64,000 nt of DNA from Robertmurraya sp. FSL R5-0851 (GTDB lineage Bacteria; Bacillota; Bacilli; Bacillales; Cytobacillaceae). The stretch lies in assembly GCF_038002965.1 (NCBI RefSeq), contig NZ_JBBOOE010000001.1, positions 3,391,001 to 3,455,000 of the forward strand, read 5' to 3'. Below, piece after piece: positions 24,126 through 32,767 of the stretch; position 1 is the stretch's first letter; the number at the start of each line of letters is the position of its first letter. Made by a program: the position numbers and the translations under genes. The notes below the pieces were generated by a model. The model was not told the origin of the DNA. It made no database searches and saw nothing but the letters and a program-made list of their open reading frames with translations.

Positions 24126-24140
24126 TTTTTTTCGAAAATT
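24126..24140 (-). promoter_or_regulatory. Weak CodY-like motif in ilvE leader
   Basis: Minus strand AATTTTCGAAAAAAA matches the CodY consensus AATTTTCWGAAAATT at 11 of 15 positions, about 60 nt downstream of the predicted ilvE start point. Plausible because ilv genes are CodY targets, but the DNA here is AT-rich and such matches arise by chance. Confidence 0.3.
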
Positions 24141-24202
24141 AACTTCTTTATACCCTTTGTTTTTCTTTTGAATATTACAAATGATTTGTATATTTGAGGA
24201 CT

Positions 24203-24231
24203 ATCTTACGCCCATTTCATTTACTCGTCAA
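24203..24231 (-). promoter_or_regulatory. Sigma-A promoter of ilvE
   Basis: -35 TTGACG (24226-24231), 17-bp spacer, -10 TAAGAT (24203-24208). Predicted leader about 130 nt. The rest of the 346-bp gap holds a CodY-like motif and the appC terminator, and no ORF. Confidence 0.75.
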
Positions 24232-24367
24232 CCCCATTTTTTCGAATTGTTTGATAATTTAGATTAGTCATTTTAGTTGTATCCGCTTACAATGTTGATA
24301 TAATAACAATTTCTAAAATTAAAATTTTTTAAAAAAATATTCAAGTTTCTTTTTCCATCTCTAGTAA

Positions 24368-24404
24368 AAAAATGAAAGAAGCCAACCGAATGATTCAGTT
24401 GGCT
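24368..24404 (-). terminator. Terminator of the app operon (after appC)
   Basis: 11-bp perfect stem AGCCAACTGAA / TTCGGTTGGCT with G-U tolerance, TCA loop, then TCTTTCATTTTTTT on the minus strand. Confidence 0.9.
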
Positions 24405-24411
24405 CTTTATT

Positions 24412-25329
24412 TCATCTTCTATTACTTTTAGGATCAAACGCGTCTCTTAAACCATCTCCTATAAAGTTAATACATAGAACAGTCGTTAAAATGGCTAGTC
24501 CTGGCGGTATCCACGCTTCCGGACTATTCCGTAAAATACGTAAACTCTGGGCCTCAGAAATCATATTTCCCCATGTCGGCGTTGGCTGAGGAATCCCAAA
24601 TCCAATAAAACTAAGACCCGATTCAATAATAATATATGTGGCCATCATTAATGTCGCATTAACCACAATTGGACCAATTGCATTCGGAATAAAATGTTTA
24701 AATATTATTCTAAAATCACTTGCACCAATCGCTTTTGCTCCTAGAACAAATTCCTGTTCTCGAAGAGATAAATATGTACCTCTAATAATTCTTGTTAGGT
24801 TTGGCCATGAAGTGATCGCAATGATAGCTACAAATATTCCAACATTTACTCTTTCCAATATGGCTACAATGGTTAAACAAAGAACAAGGAAAGGTAACAC
24901 TAGCATCATATCCGCTGCACGCATGATAATTGCATCAATCTTACCACCATAATACCCAGCAATAGAGCCAAGAGTAACTCCAATGATGAGAGTAAAGATC
25001 ATAGCACAAAAACCTACAATAAGTGAAATTCTTCCTCCATACAGGAGTCTTGATAGATTATCACGCCCTGAACTATCGTTCCCTAGTGGATGATCTTCAC
25101 TCGGGGGACGTTCAATTAATAAGAGGTTAGACTTTGTAGGACTGTGCTCCGTTAACAATGGGGCAAAGGTGACAGCTAAAATGATTCCTAGTAACACAAA
25201 GACTCCGATGACAGCAAGCTTATTTTTCAAGAATCGTTTTAATGCGATTCGGAAAGGACTATTTCCTTTATCTGGTTTTATAGGTACCTCTATGTTTGTA
25301 TCCATCGCTTCCTGCTGTTTTAGTTCCAT
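24412..25329 (-). CDS. appC: Oligopeptide ABC transporter permease, AppC/OppC type
   Basis: 305 residues, six transmembrane segments. One of two permeases of a peptide importer. Residues 1-25 are a cytoplasmic tail, followed by the OppC N-terminal region (RIALKRFLKNKLAVIGVFVLLG) and the BPD_transp_1 domain with the EAA loop EQEFVLGAKAIGASDFRIIFKHFIPN. Start at 25329, 6-8 nt after GAGGTGA; a longer ORF from 25368 would overlap appB without an SD. Last gene of the app operon. Confidence 0.92.
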   Translation of the reverse strand: MELKQQEAMDTNIEVPIKPDKGNSPFRIALKRFLKNKLAVIGVFVLLGIILAVTFAPLLTEHSPTKSNLLLIERPPSEDHPLGNDSSGRDNLSRLLYGGRISLIVGFCAMIFTLIIGVTLGSIAGYYGGKIDAIIMRAADMMLVLPFLVLCLTIVAILERVNVGIFVAIIAITSWPNLTRIIRGTYLSLREQEFVLGAKAIGASDFRIIFKHFIPNAIGPIVVNATLMMATYIIIESGLSFIGFGIPQPTPTWGNMISEAQSLRILRNSPEAWIPPGLAILTTVLCINFIGDGLRDAFDPKSNRR

Positions 25330-25339
25330 ATTACTCACC

Positions 25340-26305
25340 TCAATCGTAGCGGATTCGTGGGTCAACAATACTGTAGAAAATATCAGCTAATAAATTCCCG
25401 AGGAGAATGAAAAATCCTAGCATTAGATTTATGGCCATGATGACAGGATAGTCACGATTCCCAATAGAACTTAAGAACAATGTTCCAATTCCCGGATACT
25501 GAAATACCCCTTCAGTGATAACTGCACCGCTAAGTAGTATCCCAACTTCGAAACCTAATAAAGTAATAATCGGAATCATTGCATTACGTAAAGTATGTTT
25601 ATACAATACACTTCTGTTAGTCATTCCTTTTGCACGAGCCGTACGAATGTAATCACTCGCTAACACATCAAGCACTTCCGAGCGCATAAATCTCATGTAA
25701 GAGGCTGTCCCTGCTAACCCTAGCGTTAATCCTGGTAAAATTAAATGTTGCAGCTTATCAAGAAATAGTTCAATGCCTGTTAATCCTGGGCTTGAAACAG
25801 AACCTTGTGAAGGTAACCAGCCCAGCTTAATAGAAAAAACGTAAATGGCAACTAAGCCGAAAAAGAAATTGGGTACAGCTAAGCCAAAAAATCCAAAGGT
25901 TGTAGCACCATAATCAAGGATAGAATACGGCTTTTTTGCTGAGTATATTCCAATCGGAATGGAAACTATAATCGTTATAAAAAGCGTGAAAATACCTAAG
26001 TAAAATGTATTTCCAATTCTTTCGCCGATCAATTCGGAAACGTCACGACCTTTAAAGATATATGATTCCCCGAAGTCCCCCTGCATTACTTTTGTTACCC
26101 AATTCCAATATTGGACGTGAATGGGGTCATTCAGTCCAAGGGCCTCTTTTTGCCTTTCAAAAACCTCAGGATCAATATTTGGATCGAAATTTTTCCCGGT
26201 AATTGGATCACCAGGAGCAGCTTGTATTAGACCAAACACGAAGATAGTTAGTACAAAGAGCATAGGGATAAAAATGAGTAATCTTCGAATTATATACTTA
26301 TACAC
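25340..26305 (-). CDS. appB: Oligopeptide ABC transporter permease, AppB/OppB type
   Basis: 321 residues, six transmembrane segments starting MYKYIIRRLLIFIPMLFVLTIFVFGL, typical for OppB/DppB. The EAA-type loop is DYIRTARAKGMTNRSVLYKHTLRNA (about 220-244). Pairs with AppC to form the pore. Preceded by an 80-bp gap with a hairpin after appA. Confidence 0.93.
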   Translation of the reverse strand: MYKYIIRRLLIFIPMLFVLTIFVFGLIQAAPGDPITGKNFDPNIDPEVFERQKEALGLNDPIHVQYWNWVTKVMQGDFGESYIFKGRDVSELIGERIGNTFYLGIFTLFITIIVSIPIGIYSAKKPYSILDYGATTFGFFGLAVPNFFFGLVAIYVFSIKLGWLPSQGSVSSPGLTGIELFLDKLQHLILPGLTLGLAGTASYMRFMRSEVLDVLASDYIRTARAKGMTNRSVLYKHTLRNAMIPIITLLGFEVGILLSGAVITEGVFQYPGIGTLFLSSIGNRDYPVIMAINLMLGFFILLGNLLADIFYSIVDPRIRYD

Positions 26306-26333
26306 CGAAATCCCCCTCCATTCTTACAGAATA

Positions 26334-26370
26334 AGAAAAGAGCGCGGCGTAATACCGATCACTCTTTTCT
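26334..26370 (-). other. Hairpin between appA and appB
   Basis: Minus-strand stem AGAAAAGAG / CTCTTTTCT with an inner CGG...CCG stem, followed by TATTCTG. Such hairpins after a binding-protein gene often stabilise its mRNA or cause partial termination; that function is inferred. Confidence 0.6.
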
Positions 26371-26384
26371 CTATTCAACAATTG

Positions 26385-28145
26385 TTATTCCGTTACATGC
26401 CAGAGATGAGTATCGTTTAAGAACGAGTATGGAAGTACATCGATTCCTTGAAGACGTTTGTTATGAGCCCATAAGCTATTGGCAGCATATAGGATCACGC
26501 TTGGTAGATCTTCACCGAACTCAACTTGCCACTCACTATACTTTTGTTTACGATAATCTTGTTCAAATGCATCTGGAGGAGTAAATGCATCCTTTAACAA
26601 TTGATCTGCTTCAGGATTATTCCAACGAGAATAGTTGTAACCTGCCATAGATGACCATAATCCACTTGGATCTGGATCTGTACTATCTAAGCTCCAACCA
26701 ATTAAGTATAAATCCCAGTCTTGGCTGTTCTTTTCTAGATCTTCAAAGTAGGCTGCCGCTTCCTTCGGCTGTCGAAGGTCAATGCTAATTCCCACTTCTT
26801 CTAGGAACTCTTCAATAATTGGAGCAGAACGCTCACGAATTTGGTTTCCTAGTGGATAATTTAAGTTAAGCACCCATTCCTTGCCGTTAGGATCCTCACG
26901 GAAACCATCTCCGTTTACATCCTTGTAACCAGCCTCATCAAGTAGAGCTTTTGCCTTTTCAGGGTCAAACTCATATTGATTTGGTGTTGTATCGTCATAA
27001 GCCCAGAATTGAGTTGCAATTGGTGAATTTTGAACAATTCCACGTCCATACAATAAACCATCTACTAAACCTTGTCGGTTAATTGCATACGCAATCGCTT
27101 GACGGACTTTTTGGTCTTTAAGCTTTTCGTTAACTGTCCAGTTAGCTGGATTAATGGTTCCAGCTTCTGAGTCTTCCTTAGAACGATGATTATGCATCAG
27201 CCCCATCGTCTGGTAACCGAAGTCAGGTTGCTCAACAATTTCAACATTTTCAAGCGCATCCACTGTTTCATAGTCAGCAGCTTGGAAACCGTTTGGATCG
27301 GCAACAAAATCAATTTCACCGTTTTCAAGTAAACCTAAGATAACAGCTTGGTCAACCACTTTCCAAATGACGCTATCAAGCTTAGGCTCTCCTTGCCAAT
27401 AATCAGCAAATTTCTTAAGTACGTATTGCTCCCCTTGCACCATTTCACTAAATTGGAATGGCCCAGTACCAATCACTTCACCAGGATTGCGTGAAGCACC
27501 AGCTTCCGGAATTTCCGCAACAGGAATATCTTTGAAAATATGTTCTGGAATAATCATAAAGCTAGCATCAGATAGCGCCAACACGTTTGGTTGAGCAAAC
27601 TTAAACGTAACTGTATGATCATCGACAGCAACAACCCCTTGGAAATCGGTTGTTTTCCCTGTTGAAAACTCCTCATAACCTACCAATCTTTCAACATATT
27701 GCGTACGAACTCCGCCCGCTTCTACATATCCCGGGCTCGCAATGGTTTTATAAGTAAATACAACGTCGTTAGCAGTAAATGGTTCCCCATCATGCCATTT
27801 TGCATTTTCATCTAATTTAAAAGTTACTTCCGTTTGATCATCATTGAATGTCCACTCTTTCGCTAAGTTAGGAATAAAATCAAGGTTCTTATCTTGCGTC
27901 AGCAGCCCTTCATGTGTAAATGATAAAATATTAGATTCATAGGCCTCCGTGTAAAAAATAGGGTTAAACAAACCTGTTGGAGCTGTATCCATTGCCCCAA
28001 CTACCGTACCTCCAGTTACCGGATCCTTTTCACTCGATCCTTCATTCTCTGATGAAGCAGGTTCTTTGTTTCCTGTGCACGCTGCCAGTACACCCAAAAC
28101 AAGTGCAAGCACCAGCATGACCAACCAACTTTTCTTTGCCTTCAT
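26385..28145 (-). CDS. appA: Oligopeptide-binding lipoprotein of the App transporter
   Basis: 586 residues, extracellular solute-binding protein of family 5 (SBP_bac_5). Lipoprotein signal: positively charged MKAKKSW, hydrophobic core, lipobox LAAC with C23, then a Ser/Glu-rich linker. Family signature about residues 70-110 (FTHEGLLTQDKNLDFIPNLAKEW) and WHDGEPFTANDVVFT. Start ATG at 28145 follows GAGGGGTG; the longer frame to 28175 has no SD. It delivers peptides to AppB/AppC; peptide length range cannot be told from sequence. Confidence 0.94.
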   Translation of the reverse strand: MKAKKSWLVMLVLALVLGVLAACTGNKEPASSENEGSSEKDPVTGGTVVGAMDTAPTGLFNPIFYTEAYESNILSFTHEGLLTQDKNLDFIPNLAKEWTFNDDQTEVTFKLDENAKWHDGEPFTANDVVFTYKTIASPGYVEAGGVRTQYVERLVGYEEFSTGKTTDFQGVVAVDDHTVTFKFAQPNVLALSDASFMIIPEHIFKDIPVAEIPEAGASRNPGEVIGTGPFQFSEMVQGEQYVLKKFADYWQGEPKLDSVIWKVVDQAVILGLLENGEIDFVADPNGFQAADYETVDALENVEIVEQPDFGYQTMGLMHNHRSKEDSEAGTINPANWTVNEKLKDQKVRQAIAYAINRQGLVDGLLYGRGIVQNSPIATQFWAYDDTTPNQYEFDPEKAKALLDEAGYKDVNGDGFREDPNGKEWVLNLNYPLGNQIRERSAPIIEEFLEEVGISIDLRQPKEAAAYFEDLEKNSQDWDLYLIGWSLDSTDPDPSGLWSSMAGYNYSRWNNPEADQLLKDAFTPPDAFEQDYRKQKYSEWQVEFGEDLPSVILYAANSLWAHNKRLQGIDVLPYSFLNDTHLWHVTE

Positions 28146-28238
28146 TCCATTCACCCCTCTTATAATTTTTAACATTCCTGTCTAAATCAACCATTTAAAA
28201 AGCACGCACCACCTCCTTAAGTGCATAACCTAATGCAC

Positions 28239-29255
28239 TTATTTGCCTGTATAAAGGTGGCAGGCTACTAGATGGCCATTTCCCACCTCTGTAAGCTCGG
28301 GACGCACCTCAGAGCATTTCTCATGAACCATCGGACAACGAGTACGAAACGTACAGCCTGACGGTGGATTTGATGGACTTGGTAAGTCCCCTTTTAATAT
28401 GATTTTTTCCTTTTTGTGTAGTATGTCTGTGGATGGAACTGCTGATAGAAGTGCTTGTGTGTATGGATGTAATGGAGTTTCGTAGAGGTTCTTCTTCGGC
28501 GCTATTTCCGCAATGCGACCTAAGTACATAACTGCCACTCTGTCGCTAATGTGTTTTACAACGCTTAAGTCATGGGCGATAAATAAATAAGTTAAGTTAA
28601 ATTCATCCTGTAAGTCGGCCATCAAGTTTAGTACCTGGGCTTGTATCGAAACGTCCAAAGCAGAGACTGGCTCGTCACAGATAACAAATTTCGGATTCAA
28701 GGTTAGTGCTCTTGCAATGCTTATACGCTGTCGTTGTCCACCAGAAAATTCATGTGGATACTTAAATCGATCCTCCGATCGAAGACCCACCTTTTCTAAA
28801 AGAGTGATTGTCTTTTCTTTCCGTTCTGCTTTTGTTAAGTTCGTTTGAACAATTAACGGTTCTTCAATCAATTCGGACACGCTCATCTTTGGATTTAACG
28901 AGGCGAAGGGATCTTGGAAAACAATTTGCATATCTCTCCGAATGGGTCGAAGCTTCCGGTATCTCATTTTTGTTATATCTTGATCCTCAAAAACGATTTG
29001 TCCCTCAGTCGGATCCATTAAGCGAAGCAAAACTCTTCCAAGTGTTGATTTTCCAGAGCCTGACTCGCCAACGATTCCTAGTGTTTCTCCCCTTAACACA
29101 CTAAGACTAACGTCATCAACTGCTTTGACATGTCCAATTGTATGTTTAAGGATTCCACCCTTGATGGGAAAGTACTTTTTAATATTTTTCGCCTGAAGTA
29201 TGTAATCTTGATCTGTATGTATCCTTGTTTCGTTTTCGATGACTGCCAATTTCAT
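28239..29255 (-). CDS. appF: Oligopeptide ABC transporter ATP-binding protein AppF
   Basis: 338 residues. Walker A GESGSGKS (63-70), signature FSGGQRQRISIARAL, Walker B FVICDEPVSALD, then the oligopeptide-transporter C-terminal extension with cysteines CTFRTRCPMVHEKC and a final ACHLY. This Cys pattern is shared by DppD/OppD-type subunits in which an Fe-S cluster has been reported. Hybridises with AppD as the ATPase pair. Confidence 0.94.
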   Translation of the reverse strand: MKLAVIENETRIHTDQDYILQAKNIKKYFPIKGGILKHTIGHVKAVDDVSLSVLRGETLGIVGESGSGKSTLGRVLLRLMDPTEGQIVFEDQDITKMRYRKLRPIRRDMQIVFQDPFASLNPKMSVSELIEEPLIVQTNLTKAERKEKTITLLEKVGLRSEDRFKYPHEFSGGQRQRISIARALTLNPKFVICDEPVSALDVSIQAQVLNLMADLQDEFNLTYLFIAHDLSVVKHISDRVAVMYLGRIAEIAPKKNLYETPLHPYTQALLSAVPSTDILHKKEKIILKGDLPSPSNPPSGCTFRTRCPMVHEKCSEVRPELTEVGNGHLVACHLYTGK

Positions 29256-29263
29256 ACTCCCCC

Positions 29264-30241
29264 TTATTCATACAGGTAACATCGGACGCGATGACTTTCT
29301 TCTGCATCCGTTTCATATAGAGACGGGTTTTTATCACGACATTTGCTCATCACTTTTGGACAGCGATCCGAGAACCTACAGCCAACAGGAAAACGATGCG
29401 CAGGAGGAACAGTGCCTTTAATTGCGCCAAGTCGATCAACTTCCTTCTCTAAACTTGGCAAACTGGCAAGTAGCCCCATAGTATACGGATGTTTTGGTGT
29501 CAGGAACAGTTTTTCAATTGTTGTTTCTTCAACTATTTGGCCGCCATACATCACCATGATACGGTCTGCATATTCAGCCACTACGCCTAAATCATGTGTG
29601 ATTAACAATACAGCCATGTTAAATTTCTTTTTCATTTCATCCATTAAGTCTAAAATTTGAGCTTGAATGGTAACATCTAGAGCAGTTGTCGGCTCATCAG
29701 CTATTAATAGCTTCGGATCACAAGAAATAGCAATGGCAATCATAGCACGCTGACGCATTCCACCCGAAAGTTGATGTGGATATTCCTTCATCGTTTCCTC
29801 AGCACGCGGAAAACCAACGACCTTTAGAAGCTCAATTGCTCTAAGCCTCGCTTCATTTTTGGTCATTTTTTTATGGCGAATCAGAGTCTCAATAATTTGA
29901 TTTCCAATCGTAAAAACTGGATTTAGGGCGGTCATCGGTTCCTGAAAGATCATACCGATTTCTTTTCCACGAACATTGGTCATTTGCTTATCGTTAAGAC
30001 CAACTAGATCCTTACCGCCGAAAGAAATTCGACCATCTTCAATTTTTCCCGGCTTATTGATTAACTTCATAATGGAGAGGGATGTAATACTCTTTCCACT
30101 CCCTGATTCCCCAACGAGAGCAACCGTTTCTCCAGGCCTGATATAAAAATCTACTCCATCAACAGCTCTTGCAACTGCTTTATTTTCTAAATGAAAATAA
30201 GTTTTTAATCCACTGACCTCCAACAATTTCACGTCTGACAT
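29264..30241 (-). CDS. appD: Oligopeptide ABC transporter ATP-binding protein AppD
   Basis: 325 residues. Walker A GESGSGKS (44-51), signature LSGGMRQRAMIAIA, Walker B LLIADEPTTALD, C-terminal cysteine motif CRFSDRCPKVMSKC plus RCYLYE. First gene of appD-F-A-B-C, the same order as the B. subtilis app operon, which supports the names. ATG at 30241 is preceded by GGGGGGTG; a GTG 6 bp upstream lies within that SD region. Confidence 0.94.
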   Translation of the reverse strand: MSDVKLLEVSGLKTYFHLENKAVARAVDGVDFYIRPGETVALVGESGSGKSITSLSIMKLINKPGKIEDGRISFGGKDLVGLNDKQMTNVRGKEIGMIFQEPMTALNPVFTIGNQIIETLIRHKKMTKNEARLRAIELLKVVGFPRAEETMKEYPHQLSGGMRQRAMIAIAISCDPKLLIADEPTTALDVTIQAQILDLMDEMKKKFNMAVLLITHDLGVVAEYADRIMVMYGGQIVEETTIEKLFLTPKHPYTMGLLASLPSLEKEVDRLGAIKGTVPPAHRFPVGCRFSDRCPKVMSKCRDKNPSLYETDAEESHRVRCYLYE

Positions 30242-30300
30242 CAACACACCCCCCGCTTGCCTTAAAAAAATAGACTGAGTATCCGTCCTTCTTGAAAGAA

Positions 30301-30329
30301 AGTATACTATTATGTATAAATTTTTTCAA
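30301..30329 (-). promoter_or_regulatory. Sigma-A promoter of the app operon
   Basis: -35 TTGAAA (30324-30329), 17-bp spacer, -10 TATACT (30301-30306). An 11/15 CodY-like motif lies at 30375-30389, about 46 bp upstream of the -35. The 319-bp stretch 30242-30560 otherwise holds only two terminators. Confidence 0.75.
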
Positions 30330-30424
30330 TATATAGAATGTTAAAATTAGTAACAATTGTTAGAAATATTGTGATATTTTCTGACAAAAGATTCACTTCA
30401 GTACATCAAAGCTTTACATAAAAA

Positions 30425-30452
30425 AAGACAATTCCTTACATAGGAACTGTCT
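30425..30452 (-). terminator. Second terminator-like hairpin downstream of tRNA-Arg
   Basis: Minus strand stem AAGACAGTTCC / GGAATTGTCTT with a 6-nt loop, followed by TTTTTTATG. No gene lies between it and the first tRNA terminator. Confidence 0.75.
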
Positions 30453-30500
30453 TCTTATCAAAAATTATTGGCAATTAAAATTATATAAAAATAGAAAAAA

Positions 30501-30536
30501 ACGCTATAAAAATGACGTCGTCACTTTCTATAGCGT
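30501..30536 (-). terminator. Terminator of tRNA-Arg
   Basis: Minus strand outer stem ACGCTATA / TATAGCGT and inner stem GTGACGacGTCAT, followed by TTTTTTTC. Confidence 0.85.
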
Positions 30537-30560
30537 AATATGTATTTATTGGTGTGTAAA

Positions 30561-30637
30561 TGGCGTCCCAGGAGAGATTCGAACTCCCGACCGTACGCTT
30601 AGAAGGCGTATGCTCTATCCGGCTGAGCTACTGGGAC
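30561..30637 (-). tRNA. trnR: tRNA-Arg (anticodon UCU)
   Basis: 77 nt with encoded CCA. Acceptor stem GTCCCAG / CTGGGAC, D-arm GCTCAGCCGGATAGAGC, anticodon arm TACGC-CTTCTAA-GCGTA with anticodon TCT (reads AGA/AGG), T-arm with GTTCGAATC. Sigma-A promoter TTGACT-17-TATAAT at 30661-30689. Single tRNA gene between the app operon and ysnB. Confidence 0.97.
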
Positions 30638-30660
30638 ATGTTTTCTTTAGGACATTTTTT

Positions 30661-30689
30661 ATTATAGTAGGCTTATTATCAAAAGTCAA
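30661..30689 (-). promoter_or_regulatory. Sigma-A promoter of tRNA-Arg
   Basis: -35 TTGACT (30684-30689), 17-bp spacer, -10 TATAAT (30661-30666), about 24 bp before the mature tRNA 5' end. Confidence 0.8.
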
Positions 30690-30714
30690 CACTTAAAATC
30701 AAAATTATTATTTC

Positions 30715-30748
30715 ACTATTCAAAGGAGATTTCTCTCCTTCGAATAGT
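30715..30748. other. Long hairpin at the 3' end of ysnB
   Basis: 15-bp arms ACTATTCAAAGGAGA / TCTCCTTCGAATAGT with one mismatch (G-U in the minus-strand RNA) and a tetra-nucleotide loop. No immediate T run on either strand, so it is a weak intrinsic terminator at best; it could be an mRNA-stabilising 3' structure. Confidence 0.6.
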
Positions 30749-30763
30749 ATATGATGAAAGTGA

Positions 30764-31279
30764 TTATATGTGAAGTTGAAAGCTTTGTCGAAGTTGTACT
30801 ATTTCTCCCTGATCAAAATCATACACATGTAAATCGACTATTTGTTCTGTAAAGTTTAGAACCACATACGTCCTCTCATCGCGGCCTCTAGGAAGCCTCA
30901 AGCTACCAGGATTTAAAAACAAAATGTTACCGATTTTTTCAATTCCTAATAGATGAGAATGACCAAAGCAAACGATATTAGCATTCACTTCTTCTGCTTT
31001 ATATTTTAAGTTCATTAATGTTGATTTCACATTATATAAATGGCCATGGGTCACTAGAAATTTTGTTCCTTGAAAATCAATAACCTCATCATTATGAAAT
31101 AGAGACTCGTAATCACAATTTCCCCTAACTACAATAAATTGGTCAATGGCCTCATCATTTTTTGAAAGCTCTGAATCACCACAATGAATAAATTTTTCAA
31201 CATCTTGATGACGCTTCTTTAATTCATTCAATTCTTCCGTTAAACCGTGACTATCACTTACAATAAGCACCTTTGACAT
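30764..31279 (-). CDS. ysnB: YfcE-type metallophosphoesterase YsnB
   Basis: 171 residues. Small calcineurin-like phosphoesterase: metal motifs DSHG (8-11), GDSE (33-36), RGNCD, THGH and GFGHSH type (CFGHSHLL). Probably hydrolyses phosphodiesters with two divalent metals; the natural substrate is unknown. Four bp after rdgB, last gene of the rph-rdgB-ysnB group, as in B. subtilis. Confidence 0.92.
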   Translation of the reverse strand: MSKVLIVSDSHGLTEELNELKKRHQDVEKFIHCGDSELSKNDEAIDQFIVVRGNCDYESLFHNDEVIDFQGTKFLVTHGHLYNVKSTLMNLKYKAEEVNANIVCFGHSHLLGIEKIGNILFLNPGSLRLPRGRDERTYVVLNFTEQIVDLHVYDFDQGEIVQLRQSFQLHI

Positions 31280-31283
31280 TGGA

Positions 31284-31886
31284 CTACTCTCCCTTAAACA
31301 CTTCTGGTAGTAGCTTTGCTAAATGACTCAAAGCTACAGCACGATGGCTTATCTTACTTTTTTCCTCAGGTAAAAGCTCTGCCATCGCTTTATTTTTTTC
31401 TTTCACAAAAAATATAGGGTCATACCCAAAGCCATGAGTCCCCCGCTTCTCATCTAAAATCACGCCCTCACAAGTACCATGTACAGTGACCGTGTCTTGA
31501 CCGGGAACAGCAAGTGCTAAGGCACAATAAAAACGCGCCGTACGCTTTGAGGGTTCAACTCCATTTAATTCCCTTAACACTTTCGTCATATTGTCTTCAT
31601 CGCTTTTCTGTTCTCCTGCATACCGAGCAGAGTAAACACCTGGTTTCCCGTCAAGTGCATCAATCACTAGACCTGAATCATCAGCAATAACGGCTCGATT
31701 CAATTGCTTTGACACCGTTTCTGCCTTTATTATGGCATTCTCCTCAAAGGTCGTTCCGTTCTCTTCTATATCCTCAATCTCCTCATAATCAAGGAGTGTT
31801 TTCACTTGAAACCCGTGAGGCTCAAACATCCTTACGAACTCTTTGGCCTTTCCACTATTCTTTGTTGCTATGATTACTTCTTTCAT
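31284..31886 (-). CDS. rdgB: XTP/dITP diphosphatase (RdgB/HAM1 family, YsnA)
   Basis: 200 residues. House-cleaning enzyme that hydrolyses XTP, dITP and ITP to monophosphates. Seen: [11 protein letters not shown] (7-17), catalytic [19 protein letters not shown], and C-terminal GYDPIFF...SHRAVAL. Coupled to rph by an ATGA overlap. Confidence 0.96.
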   Translation of the reverse strand: MKEVIIATKNSGKAKEFVRMFEPHGFQVKTLLDYEEIEDIEENGTTFEENAIIKAETVSKQLNRAVIADDSGLVIDALDGKPGVYSARYAGEQKSDEDNMTKVLRELNGVEPSKRTARFYCALALAVPGQDTVTVHGTCEGVILDEKRGTHGFGYDPIFFVKEKNKAMAELLPEEKSKISHRAVALSHLAKLLPEVFKGE

Positions 31887-32653
31887 TTCTTCGCACCTTT
31901 TTTAACCCTTGCTTCCTCAATTTTCTTAACAACCGCTTCTCCTAGCACGCTCTTTTGTGCTTCGAATAACTCTGTAATTCCACTTTGAGCAATTTTCAAC
32001 AAATCCTGAAGTTCATTGTAAGAGAATGTAGATTCCTCACCCGTTCCTTGGAGCTCAACAAATTCACCATTCCCTGTCATAACAACATTCATATCAACTT
32101 GCGCCGCAGAGTCTTCGATATAATTAAGATCAAGTACAACTTCTTTGTTTTCAAGTATACCAACACTCGTAGCAGCTAGGAAATCAACCACTGGATACTT
32201 TGAAAGTTTTCTATCTTTATGCAATTTATTCAAGGCGTGTGCCATTGCAACAAACGCTCCTGTTATCGAAGCTGTTCTCGTTCCACCGTCTGCCTGGATA
32301 ACATCACAGTCAATCCATACGGTTCTTTCACCAATGGCTTCAAGATCAACGACTGCTCTTAGCGCTCTTCCAATGAGCCTCTGAATTTCCATTGTTCTTC
32401 CTGAAACCTTACCTTTTGATGACTCACGGATATTTCTTGTTTGTGTAGCCCTTGGCAGCATGGAATACTCAGCCGTAATCCAGCCTTTTCCTTCTCCTCT
32501 CATAAAAGGAGGGACCCGCTCCTCTATACTAGCCGTACATATTACCTTCGTATCACCAACAGTAATTAGTACGGACCCTTCTGGATGAATAAGATATTCA
32601 GTATCAATATGTATAGGGCGTATCTCAGATGCCTGACGACCATCAGTCCTCAC
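31883..32653 (-). CDS. rph: Ribonuclease PH
   Basis: 256 residues. Phosphorolytic 3'-5' exoribonuclease that trims tRNA 3' ends; acts as hexamer. Conserved [12 protein letters not shown] and phosphate-binding [19 protein letters not shown]. Complete, not frameshifted. Start SD AGGAGG is good. Heads the rph-rdgB-ysnB cluster; gerM upstream has its own hairpin. Confidence 0.97.
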   Translation of the reverse strand: MRTDGRQASEIRPIHIDTEYLIHPEGSVLITVGDTKVICTASIEERVPPFMRGEGKGWITAEYSMLPRATQTRNIRESSKGKVSGRTMEIQRLIGRALRAVVDLEAIGERTVWIDCDVIQADGGTRTASITGAFVAMAHALNKLHKDRKLSKYPVVDFLAATSVGILENKEVVLDLNYIEDSAAQVDMNVVMTGNGEFVELQGTGEESTFSYNELQDLLKIAQSGITELFEAQKSVLGEAVVKKIEEARVKKGAKK

Positions 32654-32705
32654 TATATTTCCTCCTTTAAAAGACTCACTTTAAATTCGTAGAAATCCAA
32701 ATAAA

Positions 32706-32730
32706 GAAGAGGCGGATAACCGGCCTCCTC
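32706..32730 (-). terminator. Probable terminator of gerM
   Basis: Minus strand stem GAGGAGGC / GCCTCTTC (one G-U) with an 8-9 nt loop, followed by TTTATTTGG. Confidence 0.6.
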
Positions 32731-32767
32731 AACTTGGTTATTATATAGTATATCAAAAAACAATTTA

